Positions 13,302 through 23,380 of a stretch of DNA of 64,000 nt are shown one piece after another. Numbering within the stretch: the stretch's first letter is position 1; every line of letters begins with the position of its first letter. A model generated the notes under the pieces. The model was not told the origin of the DNA and searched no databases. It saw only the letters and a list, made by a program, of their open reading frames with translations. The stretch covers positions 1,364,001 to 1,428,000 of the forward strand of contig QUOL01000008.1 in the NCBI GenBank assembly GCA_009761415.1. The letters are read 5' to 3'. The position numbers were made by a program, and so were the translations under genes. This DNA is from Sarcomyxa edulis. Taxonomy: Eukaryota; Basidiomycota; Agaricomycetes; Agaricales; Mycenaceae.

Positions 13302-15286
13302 ATGGAGTTTGTCCCTGGACCAGCAGTCCATCGTGTACTGTGTGCGGATTGCGGTACGTCCTCCTAGCAGCTCTCTTCTTTCTCACTATAGACTTAAACC
13401 GATCCGAAGGTACACCCATCATCCCAAATTCTGCAAATTTATGTGTCGCCTGCTTGCGAAATAGGTGAGCATCGAATTTTTTCTATTCAGCTCTCAGCCG
13501 ATCTCATTACTATGATCGCACAGCGTCGATATCACTGAGGGAATTCCTAAACAAAGTGCGTCAATTAGAATGAAGCTTCATATCCTTGTCGTCCTCATCT
13601 TTTCTCTCAGGCGCTGTGTCATTCTGTCGAAATTGCGAACGATTCTTGTCTCCACCTCAATCATGGACACTCGCCCGTCCCGAATCATCAGAACTATTAT
13701 CCATATGTCTCAAGAAACTGAAAGGATTGAACAAAGTGCGATTAACAGAAGCTCATTTCATATGGACGGAACCGCATTCGAAGCGTCTGAGGGTGTCCCT
13801 GACAATCCAAAAAGAAGTGCGTTAACAACTGGCTCTCGATTAATTACGGAAAGATCTGAAGGGAATAATCACACTTCAGGTCCTCACCAACACGATTTTG
13901 GAACAAATATTCGAGATTGAATATCTAGTTCAGCACGGGCAATGTCCCGATTGTGCGAAGCTCGCCGCAAAAAACACATGGAAGGCTCTAGTCCAAGTCC
14001 GTCAAAAAGTACCCCACAAACGGACTTTCCTGTTCCTCGAGCAGCTCATCTTGAAACACGGGGCCCAGAAAGATACCATATCGGTGAAGGAAGTCAAAGA
14101 CGGGTTGGATTTCTTTTACAGCCAGAGAAATCATGCTATCAAAATGGTCGAATTCCTAGCTAGTGTAGTACCAGTTCGGTGAGTGCATCCATTCATTGTC
14201 TCAAAAAACGCAACTAACAATGAGGGAAATGACAGATCCAAATCATCTGAACAAATTCTCTCATCCGACACGCATACCAACACCGCAACTTACAAATTCA
14301 CCTACTCTGTCGAAATCATCCCCATATGTAAAGATGACTTGGTCTGCATACCACCAAAACAAGCGCGGCAGCTGAGTAACATCAGCCCCCTCGCTGTATG
14401 TGTCCGCGTCGGCAACTCCATACAACTGCTCGACCCTGCGACGCTCCAGTCCTGCGACATTTCTTCTCCGGTTTACTGGCGCGGCCCCTTCCATGCACTG
14501 GCGACCGTCACCGATCTAGTCGAGTTCACGATCCTCGATATCGAGCCGGACGGTCGGACACGAGGAAAATACGTTCTGGCCGACGCACAGGTAGCTTTGA
14601 GCGGTGCTTTCCGTTCGTCCGGAGGGACACAGGAAGAAGATGAGGAAGCGATGATGGATTATGAGACGTCGGGAGTCACAAATCAGATTTATCACACCCG
14701 GACGCATCTGGGTGCGATATTGCAGCCAGGCGACACGGCCCTTGGGTACCATCTCACGAATGCGAACTATAACTCGGAAGATTATACGAGTCTGCCGTCG
14801 TCGCGGATACCTGACATCATATTAGTGAAGAAGGCGTATCCGAACAGGAGGAAGAAGAGTAAAGCGAGAGGATGGAAGTTGAGGAGTATCGCGAAGGAGG
14901 CTGGGGAGGAGGGTGAGACTTCTGATGCTAGAGGTATGATCGGCAGGATGGGTGGGAGAGATCAGAAGAAGGTGGAGCAGGATTACGAGTTGTTCTTGAG
15001 GGAGTTGGAAGAGGATCCGGAGATGAGGGGTTCCGTCAATCTGTACAAGGCTTCGGACGTCAAGATGGCGGCGCCTACGGCTCCACCTGCAGGTAAATCC
15101 AAGAAAAAGACTCAATTCGCGATGGATGTGGATGAGACGCCGGCGGTTGAAGAGGTAGCAGAGGAGGAGGATGACGAGAATGAAGCTGATTTCCCAGAAA
15201 TCAAACTGGACGAGTTATTGGAAGGCTTTGACGATATGACTCTCGGTGATTCAGTTCCCGAGGAGCAGGAGGGTGCTTCGGATTGA
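13302..15286 (+). CDS. NMD3: 60S ribosomal subunit export adaptor NMD3
   Basis: NMD3 binds nascent 60S subunits and carries them out of the nucleus through the exportin Crm1; it is released in the cytoplasm. The protein begins MEFVPGPAVHRVLCADCG, the conserved NMD3 start. It shows the family's four N-terminal Cys-x2-Cys pairs (CADC, CVAC, CRNC, CPDC). Further on are HKRTFLFLEQLILKHGAQKD, the YSVEIIPICKDDLVCIP core, and GKYVLADAQVAL. The C-terminal part is rich in Lys, then Glu/Asp, and ends in the acidic, leucine-containing stretch IKLDELLEGFDDMTLGD. That stretch resembles a nuclear export signal, as known for this family. At least four short introns lie in the first 900 bp, and the last exon (from about 14236) is over 1 kb. 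Identity is secure. Confidence 0.95.
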
Positions 15287-15945
15287 TCTGTATTCGTCTG
15301 CATGGCTTTATATTTGATTGCGATGTGTAGGACTGTAATAGGAACTATTCAATTGTGTAACGATGCCAAAAAGCTGGAACATTGTGCGCCTGGCAAATAT
15401 TGCAGATATCTATTAGCAGACTGGAGACAGGTATTCGCACTCTCATCTACTCGTTCAAATGCTATTACATCTTGCGCCCAGCAGGACACGGCCTCCGTTG
15501 ACCAGCCACCGTTACTGACTTTTTTCTCGGGATGAGCTCAAGGCTTCTTGAAGGGTCCATCACTTTGCTCGTCAAAGGATGGCCATGCTGCCCGACAACG
15601 GTGTTGACTAGAATCAGGCCTGTGATCGTTGACCTCACCAATATAAGACTTATCCTCCGCACTGTCAGATGGGATACTGGCGGTCCAGGCATCATACAAG
15701 ACGAGGATATCACGTAGGGTAGGTTTTATTGAAAAGAGGTCGGGGAGCCGTTGGTCAGCAAACTGCTGATCCTCCTTTTTGATTCTGGCGCTTCGAATGT
15801 CGGATAATTTCTGGCCAAGCGCTGTTATTACAAACTTGGGGTGGACGTGAGACTTAAGATCGGGCGGGTCCTGGTGTGATAGTGATGAAGAACGCCAGAT
15901 TTTGGTTTTTTGAGACTTTGACGAAGAATGCTGGGCATATCTTCA
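15287..15945. other. Intergenic, no clear gene
   Basis: Between the NMD3 stop and the HNH-like remnant there is AT-rich sequence with only short, domainless frames on both strands. It could hold the NMD3 polyadenylation region and decayed sequence belonging to the remnant. I see nothing I can name. Confidence 0.5.
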
Positions 15946-16573
15946 CTAAGCGCGAGGAAGCGATAAGTATGGCTTCCGTTCTATATAGATCCAATAGTCA
16001 TTTGTAGATGTTATGAGTGAGTATCCTATATGATGGAAACGCACTGCAATATCAGGAAACTTTTTGCGCTGTGCTTTGCCTTCAATAAGACTGGTCATTT
16101 GGTCTATTTGGTCTTCAGGAATCAGTGCCCAGAAGCCGATATCAAAGGTGTAGTGCATGTAGTGTCCAACTATTAGTTTGACTATCGATAGGATGAACAA
16201 TGAACATGCAATGATACTCGAAGACCAACTCACGGATTACGACGTTATATCGTGTGTCCAAATTGAGAGTCCCCTGGGGCATACTCCAAGACCATTCGAG
16301 TGAGTTCATCTATAGATGATGAGAACAAGCCTATATATGTCAGCAGCCATTGACAGGGTGCTGATACTGACAAAGTCATTGTCGTCCGACTTGTGTCTCG
16401 CTACTACATGGCAGTGCGCGAGTATTCGTACGATACCCTCGTTTTGGAGGAGGCATAAGTAAACCATGGTTGGGATCAGCTTCCAGTATCCGGTCTTTGG
16501 AGCCCTGTGAAAGAGCTTTGCGCGAATCGGATGTGCAGGTTTCAGCGCTGATTGACTCGGAGTACGTATACAT
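15946..16573 (-). pseudogene. HNH-endonuclease-like gene, apparently frameshifted
   Basis: Minus-strand pieces resemble the HNH-nuclease proteins (PF13391-like) common in agaric genomes. In order they read: SQGSKDRILEADPNHG; then, in another frame, CLLQNEGIVRILAHCHVVAR followed by HKSDDND; then WSWSMPQGTLNLDTRYNVVI. After an intron (about 16233-16171) comes HYMHYTFDIGFWALIPEDQI. The stretch with two His before VVARHKSDD, and the LNLDTRYN...FTFD-type block, match the family's layout as I know it. The first and second pieces are one base out of frame with no room for a normal intron (about 27 nt), so the 5' part looks frameshifted. Alternatively the first piece is not coding and the start lies elsewhere. 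A MITE sits just upstream of the 5' end. Family assignment is tentative. Confidence 0.35.
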
Positions 16574-16612
16574 TCAAGTAGTCACGGTCGGATTCAAGGT
16601 GGCCAATAGAAT

Positions 16613-16648
16613 AGTAGTAGTCAGAGTACAGGATTATGGGAGGATTAC
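16613..16648 (+). repeat. Left terminal inverted repeat of the MITE
   Basis: Starts AGTAGTAGTCAGAGTACAGG and runs into GATTATGGGAGGATTA. It matches the complement of 16965-17000 with about four mismatches. The GGATTA words inside and just beyond it look like subterminal repeats, which in DNA transposons serve as transposase contacts. Confidence 0.8.
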
Positions 16649-16727
16649 ACGAGGATCAACGACAGGATTAAAGCGTGATTAAGGACCAAAACCAAGGCCA
16701 TAATCGCCCATAATCATAATCCTCGAG

Positions 16728-16763
16728 AATCCTCGAAGCGCCTCCGGAGGCGCTTCGAGGATT
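16728..16763. repeat. Perfect 36-bp palindrome inside the MITE
   Basis: AATCCTCGAAGCGCCTCC is followed directly by its exact reverse complement, so the two 18-base arms meet with no spacer. The match ends exactly at both borders. Such a sequence can extrude as a cruciform. It is off-centre in the element, so it is not simply the midpoint of a large foldback. Confidence 0.9.
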
Positions 16764-16964
16764 ATCAGCTGCGATTATGGTCGGATTATGGCCGCGATTA
16801 TGGGGATGAGACTTGATCTGCTTATTTCGCTGTTTTTAGTGACCTCAATAATCCTCCGATAATCCTGCAGAATCCTAGGAATATTTTTGCGCGGTCAGAG
16901 TAAATCTGGATTCTGGCACGATTATCCTCCAGAATCGTACAAGAATCGGGTCCATAATCCTTGC

Positions 16965-17000
16965 ATAATCCTTCCAAAATCCTCTACTCTGACTACTACT
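16965..17000 (-). repeat. Right terminal inverted repeat of the MITE
   Basis: Reads CTCTACTCTGACTACTACT toward its outer end, complementary to the left terminus. It is followed at 17001 by AAT, which also precedes the left end at 16610-16612. Confidence 0.8.
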
Positions 17001-17300
17001 AATGGGGTACGATTGGTTGGATCGGATTATAAGAGACTAGCCAATAGTGGCGGTGTCGCCCCTCCTGTAGCCTGAGCCCCTAATGACGAGGGATGCAGGG
17101 TACTGGGCGATGTTGGCCCACCGTAAAAAGCAGCTCTCTTCGTCCTGGCATGATCCTGCGACCGACTATATCGTTGACTCGTGCCATATGGTTGTTTTGT
17201 ATCGTGTTCCTTTAGAGAATGTACTTGATTCAATAATAATTAACTACCAGACATATTGGCTTCATATGTACACTAAAATGCAGGCATGGCGCAGGAACCA

Positions 17301-19872
17301 TCAGGAAACCGACTCCGAATCAGTTGCATCTTCCTCCTCACTGCTCATCAAGTCCTCTGCAAAACGCTGGACTGCGTCGCCATCGAAAGGCCCAGTGAAA
17401 ACGCCAGCAATCTCTGAGTCATCTACAGGTTTCTCGTCAGGCAGAGAAGACTTGAGCCACTGGGAAGAGTCCATCCCAAAAAAACCGGGCCTCATCGTCT
17501 TCACAGCTTGGAGAGATGCAGCGTCCTGTCTAGGATGGTCACTCAGGTCATCTCCGCCAAGAATTCGGTCATACAACCTTTTTGCCTCATGACCCGCGAC
17601 ACTATAAGAGGCGCCCGTGTATCCGTATATAAAAATGTTGTACCGTGGATGGGTTTCCTTGGTGGCAAAGAGCGGGCCCGAGCTAGAGACAAAGATGCTG
17701 GAAGGGCGGTAAAGCTTCGTAGATTCCTTGTGATCTTCGGCTTGGTAGGGAAGTGAAGACTCCCTTCCCAGTTCCATGACTAGGCTGATATAGGGTCGTA
17801 AGTTGGGATGCGGGCGCGAGGTCGTCGGTTCGAAAGCAAACTCATCAGGTATTTTCGACTTCTTGGGAAAGAAGCCAATCTCTCGTTCATCGATTTCGGA
17901 CAAACAGATGACTCCAGCCGATTGGCGACGCTTGATCTTGATCAAAATTCCAGAGGTGACCCAATGGGAAATTTCCGTATCCCACATCAGGACGGGTATA
18001 AGCAAGTTTATAGGTGACCTTTTGACGTCGTGAATAATGGCTGCACACCGCAGGAATGCTGCCGTAGCGACAGCCGCGGTGATTGTGTCGTCGATCACCT
18101 TGATCCAGTGAGTGAACCGCACGTAGGCTTCCTTAAATGCCTTTTTGAGCGGTACGTCGTCGAGATTGGAAGTACACGAGAGGACGTCTGCGATGAACCC
18201 TTTCGCAATGAGTCCCTTCAGGAAGTCGACGAGCCTGACGCCACCGCTGAAGCCAGCGAAGCGTGGCATGGTCGGCCTGGTGGGTGTCAGAACAGCTGTC
18301 ATATACGCCCTTGTAAGGAGACGACGTCCGATAAGCCCACTCATCTGCCCGTGATCCAGTAGTCCAGTACGTTTACCATAGGCGATGAGTTCGAGATCCC
18401 ATGAACACCCGCTCTCCCATGCCCCCATTTCTGAGTCGCGGCGATCAATATGATGAATAATACGCGCAGCAGCTTCATCTAGAATGGGCTCCGAAGAATA
18501 GCCAGAAAAAACGAAGTCTTGTGCGCGGTTGATTTGGTAGGCAATGCGCATATGTTTTCCGATGAGACTCGCCTCCTTGTGCTGAGGTGCTGGATCAGCA
18601 GCATATCCAAGCGTGAGTTGTATGTCGAGCAGAGCCAGCTTCAAGTCATTGTCCCACCAGCCTATACGATCCATCGTCTGACCGTTCAAAAATCTTTCGC
18701 AAACGCGATCGATCAACCATGATGGGAATAGCCCAGCATCTAGCAAGCTCCAATACCTGCACCATAGAGTGTGCTCGTCAAATCGGATGCTTCCCAGACG
18801 TGATACATTAAAAAACGCACAAGGGTCTACCTAACTGCGCCATGAATTCTTCAGTGGAAACGTCCTTCAGAGTGACTTTCGACTCGGAGATTGGGAGTTT
18901 CGGGGAGCAGTCAAAGGGAGTCATCGTTATCGGGTCTTGAGAAGGGTACGTCGGAGGTGCATCGATCACTCCATCATAACGCACAGTAGGTTTGTAGTTG
19001 CGGCGAGTGGGAGTAGTCGACAAGAATATACCAAACAGCGATTGGCCTGAAAAAGAGTGGATGGCCGAGCAAAGGACATCGTACATGTTCCATGAAGAGA
19101 TGCCAATCATGGTATCAACGAGAAACTCCGCCCCGTCAAAGTATACGATGAGTTTAGGATATTGTTCTGGGAGCTTTTCAGTGGCCTTGCTATCGATAGT
19201 CTTCAGCAGAGATGACAATGCTGCGATCGCTTCTTCGCGAGTAGTATTGAGTTCTGAGACGCCATCGTTCCAAGATGATTTTGAGAAATTCAGCAAGATA
19301 TCGGCATATAAGGACTTTCTGCAACCATCGACGTCGAGATGAGTTCGCCAAGCCAACGCGAGTTTTGCGTGAGTTTCTTGGGTCGGAAATGCGGACAGCT
19401 CTCGTTCAACCCGACGGAATACACTTGTGAAAAAGCGAAGGAAATTGAGTTCTTGCAGCAAAACGTTTTCGGCATCGTGGAACACTGTAAGGCGGATGCG
19501 TACGTCGCGAAGAGGATGACAATGGAGTTCTACAACAAAGGATTGTTCAGCAGCTGGGTCACATCTTTTTTAAGACATGACAAACCTTCGGGTCTCACAT
19601 CAAGATTGAGTGGTATCGTAAAAGCCAGGGTCGCCATTTCGTGCACCATACGCGACTTTCCAGTGCCAGTACTTTGGATGATGGGAGCGCTGTTACCTCC
19701 TTCCTTCCAGTCCATCTTCGATATCATGTCGTAAAGCAGTTCGTGCATGTCGCCTTGGTATTTTACTTTCCATGCTCTTATCGTGGCTGGAGGAAGCGTT
19801 CCACGAGTAAGCCACACAACATCAAAGAATTAGACCGAAGCAAATACAGATACCTTGCTCGGTCGAATTCAT
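17301..19872 (-). CDS. P-loop NTPase-like protein of a family expanded in agarics (Crinkler-type resemblance)
   Basis: The start at 19872 gives MNSTEQ in a 19-nt first exon; removing an intron at 19787-19853 joins it to ATIRAWKVKYQGDMHELLYD. The Walker A is IIQSTGTGKSRMVHEMA, followed by LAFTIPLNLDVRPE. A Walker-B-like strand reads KLIVYFDGAEFL. Further on are EEFMAQLGR and, after a second intron, TLWCRYWSLLDAGLF. The C-terminal 480 residues contain no named domain and end in an acidic serine tail (SSEEEDATDSESVS). Basidiomycetes carry many paralogues of this architecture. Its GTGKSR(M)-type P-loop and 'LGRP' block resemble NTPase modules described in fungal and oomycete CR/Crinkler effector proteins. 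No signal peptide is seen. Function is unknown; it could be an effector-like, conflict-related or simply orphan ATPase. Confidence 0.7.
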
Positions 19873-20542
19873 GGCTCAACCAAACACTAATGATACGATA
19901 CATCAGTAATTTGACAATCGGATCACAGCACGATCAATACAACCTCTAGCTTCACTGAATCAGGTTTGTGTAGTTATGGAGGTAGAAGTCAAAAAATTCT
20001 GCAATGGCCGTATGCACCTGGAATCTGAGGGTGGAATCAAGGTGGAATGATCAAGCTCAAGAGTCAAGCTAGTCAAGCCTAGTGGCCTGGCCGCAATTGA
20101 CAAGTCCGTGACTAGACTTGCGGGATGTCACGCATCACGATACCACGACGCGTCAAGCGCGTCGAGCAGTCAAACTGATTCGAATTGTTCTAGACAGTAG
20201 ATAAACTAGTCCCAATATCTTGCAGGCCACTGAAAAGAATGATTCGAGAGAACCGACAAGGCGGATTCTCTACGCCTCCAAGATAATCGAATAAAAAAAT
20301 AGTTCTTCATCATGCACAATCATGTGATGTTGGGAAGTGGGTATCATCGTGGTACGAGAAACAGAAACAAAAAAAGAGCGTGATGTACGACGGACTAAGA
20401 AAAAGCCTATGCCTAGTCCCGCCCAATCGCCAGTCATCGAGATAATACAAGTAACAGCCAGATTCACCGACCGGATAGACCCTGACAACAGTACAACCTA
20501 ATGTCGCACCATTGAGAGGGGATTAAGGAGGGGTCCGTGGTT
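19873..20542. other. Intergenic region with motif-rich P-loop-gene promoter
   Basis: Holds the upstream region of the P-loop gene and the 3' flank of the Polo kinase gene. Around 20050-20190 there are several repeats of TCAAG/GTCAAG and the motif TGTCACGCATCACG at 20126-20139. No open frame of note is present. Confidence 0.5.
20126..20139. promoter_or_regulatory. TGTCACGCATCACG motif
   Basis: Lies about 255 bp upstream of the P-loop gene start. It matches the motif found upstream of UGGT/MYND (11941) and condensin (53617). Role inferred from recurrence only. Confidence 0.35.
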
Positions 20543-23380
20543 TCATCGTAACGAGATCTTGGAGTTTCTAGTGCTCAGTGCATTTCCTGCACTCCTTCCC
20601 GTACTTCCAGCTGCTATGCCCTCACCACCACTCACCCCCATGCCCATCCCGTTACCACCAGCTGCAGATTCCTCAGGAACAGCAGTCCCATTGGCAGTAG
20701 CCGTACAGATACTGACAAGCACTTCCTTGCAGTACTTCAGCTTATCGACCAATCTCTGATGAAATTTCGCTTCATCGGGAGGGAGATGAGGATTTGGCGC
20801 ATCCAAGGCTTGCTCCATGAGCTCACTGAGCGTCCATCGCGTCATCTTGTAGTTCTTGTCAATGTGCGTGACTAGCAGCCCGTGGGAGGACAGAATGACT
20901 TTGGAATGGTCGTAAAAGTTGAACTGGATAAGGTGTATAACAATATAAGATGGGAGCGATATGGTCATATCCCATAAAAGTACTTACCTGGAGAACATCG
21001 TGACTGAGTTTGAATACGATGACATGTTTCATGCGAAGGTATTTCTGGACCCATTCCATGCCTTTTGCCCTACCGACATCTTCGAACGTGTACTCGTACT
21101 CCCCGTACAACCGATCCATGATGTATCTTTCGAAGTGTTTCAGGAGATAGACTTTACTCTTCAGCTCCTCTGGGTATACATCGACTGTATGTGACTTGCG
21201 TGCAAATACTGTACCATGCCGGTGCGAAGTGATATAATCGAAATGCCTGTGATGCAAGCCAGCAAGGTCAGTGGTGATGTACATGCTTGTAACCGTAACG
21301 ACTGACTGTTTATCAGGACTCAAGACGAGAGTTGTACTGTCGTTGAAGTGTACGCCGACACTTCCATCCGTCAGTGCGTAGCCCATCCCATACTTGTTGC
21401 AGTAGTCGACCCATGACACGATGAATACCCTCTCGTCCGGTATAGGCAGATGAGCGTCATCGCGAGGGTCTCGGAATAGTTTCCCTGCAGCCTTGGCATC
21501 GAATGCCAAAGATAGAACATGGGCTGCAGCGTCGAATCCATTGAGTTTCGGCGTCGAAGCCGGCGCTGGTGCTGGTGCTAGATGTTTGTTTTAGAGCGTG
21601 CCGATGACAACAAGGACAGTCTGCTTACCTGCAACGACTCTCTCCCTCGTTTTACCTTCTCGTCGGGCAGGTGGCGCATTCTCTCGTTCGTCCTCCTCCT
21701 CCTCTCTTACAGGAGCCATCTGAGCTACAATTCTGGCTTTCTGAGATTCTAACTCCTTCCTCCTGACATCCTCTTCTCCCTTCCCACTCCGCGTCCTGCT
21801 GCCGAGCGTTTCCTCCTCGTCGATATTCTGCAACCCCCTCATCGCCCTAGTACCGCCACCTCCACGCGCCAAAGGCGACTCCTTTGAGACCGCCTGCAAC
21901 TTCCTCAACAACGGTGACTCCCTACTATTCGTACCCATCATCAACGGCTGCCTCGCCGAGCTCAAGAGCGCAGAAATAGGCGATCCAGGCTGCACCGCCT
22001 TCTGGAACTCCTTCTCCTGCTGCGCGATGCTCGACGTCACGCTCTTCGTAGCAGCGCTGACATTCGCCGACGGAGCCTTGGGAACAGCTATCGAAGTTAT
22101 TTGGTCTTCGTCCAACAACGCGTGCCGTCTCAAACGACGCAAGTTCGCCTCGCTGGCTGACTTGCTGATCGTGCGGAAATCGGGAGCGCCGTCGTGTGCA
22201 GAGGTCGGAATAAAGGGCGGTACAATACCGCGAGTGAAGAATTCGTGGTCGACGATCTCGTGCAGCGTGGGACGCATTTGTGGGTCTGGAGTGAGGATCT
22301 GTTGAATGAGCTGACGACAGTCGTGTGAGACCGTGCGGTCCGTAGGGAATTCGTATTGGTTGTCGCGGATTCGCCTCATGTCAACCTTAGCGTTGGGTCC
22401 AAGAACAGAGATGGGAAGAACTCACTTGTATATGGTCTTGACATCCTTCGTTTGGAACGGCGGGCGTCCGACGACGAGCGTGTACAGGATGACGCCGACG
22501 GACCAAGTGTCCACCTCGAAGCTGTGACCATTCGCGGTGTCGAACAGAACCTCGGGTGCGATGTAATTCGGCGTGCCGCAGATTGTCTTCTTCCGCTCTC
22601 CCGGACTCTCGATGAGTGCCGCCAAGCCAAAGTCGCCGACCTTGACGTTCATGCTCGCGTCGAGAAAGATGTTGCCTAGTTTTAGATCGCGGTGGATGAC
22701 TTGATGGGTGTGCATGTAGTGGCAGGCTCCGATGAGTTGAACCATGAAGAAGCGAGCTTCAGGTTCGGTGAATCGACGACGACGACGGAGCATGTCCATG
22801 AGTGAACCGCTGGGGCAAAGTTCGAGCGTCATGTAGACGTTCTCTTCGTCTTCGAAGCATTCTTGGAACTTGACAATGTTGGGGTGGTCGAGGGATCTGT
22901 GGATCTTGATTTCTGCGTAGAGCTGGGCAATGTGTTAGTTGATGATTGTCGTGTTGTGTGTGGTGGCACTCACTTTTGTTTTAGCTTTTTTCGTCTTGAG
23001 AGAACTTTTCGTTACTACCTTGCATGCTAGCCTAGAGCCTCGAACATCTTTAACTTCATATACTCGGGCAAAACCACCCTGAGCGCGCCATTCAATATCG
23101 AACGTAAGACCCGACAGAGTAAGTTGCTAACCTCTCCCAGAAAACCAACTCGCTGAAACTGAAAATTGCCACTCTTGTCGCTGATAACCTTTGGCGGCGA
23201 CGGGGGTGTCGTCTTGCTATTCTGACGAGTTAAAGGTGGCGAAGCTGGTTGTTTCGGTTTCTCCTGAGGCCTTTGCGGTGAAACTGGTTGGTTGACTGCA
23301 TTTGCGAATGGGGGTCGTCTGGAAGGTTGCGCTGAGGGCATCCTGTAATAGGTTTGAGCTGGGTGGATCTGCGCAGACAT
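20543..23380 (-). CDS. PLK1: Polo-like mitotic kinase (Cdc5/Plo1 type)
   Basis: Serine/threonine kinase that drives mitotic entry, spindle function and cytokinesis. The N-terminus ([20 protein letters not shown]) is disordered and proline-rich. The kinase domain follows: GFLGE, an ACKVV-type lysine strand, [20 protein letters not shown] with the catalytic loop, DFGLA, and a T-loop [14 protein letters not shown] with the activating Thr. A Ser/Arg/Glu-rich linker leads to two polo boxes. Polo box 1 has [20 protein letters not shown], with the pincer Trp; polo box 2 has [12 protein letters not shown], keeping the His-x-Lys pair that grips phosphopeptides. The tail is Gly/Ala/Ser-rich and ends NSKISLR. 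Several short introns are present. The conserved pincer residues argue for a fully functional Polo kinase. Confidence 0.96.

Larger units (their letters stand above)
16613..17000. mobile_element. 388-bp MITE-like element with terminal inverted repeats
   Basis: The two ends are inverted repeats of about 36 bp. The left end starts AGTAGTAGTCAGAGTA and the complement of the right end starts with the same 16 bases; similarity continues with about four mismatches over the next 20. The element is flanked on both sides by AAT, a possible 3-bp target duplication; a TA duplication of Tc1/mariner type is an alternative if the repeat is taken to start one base inward. Inside are more than a dozen copies of GGATTAT or its complement in alternating orientation and a perfect 36-bp palindrome. 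There is no coding capacity, so it would be mobilised in trans. No Helitron ends (TC...CTRR) are present. Confidence 0.8.

Noticed and set aside
15112..15303. Antisense serine-rich frame over the NMD3 tail
   Set aside because: Shadow of the acidic Glu/Asp tail of NMD3; GAG/GAA codons read as Ser/Leu on the other strand.
16613..17000. Helitron or terminator interpretation of the palindrome-bearing element
   Set aside because: There is no 5' TC or 3' CTRR end and no AT insertion signature. Clear terminal inverted repeats point to a DNA-transposon MITE, and the palindrome has no T-run typical of a terminator.
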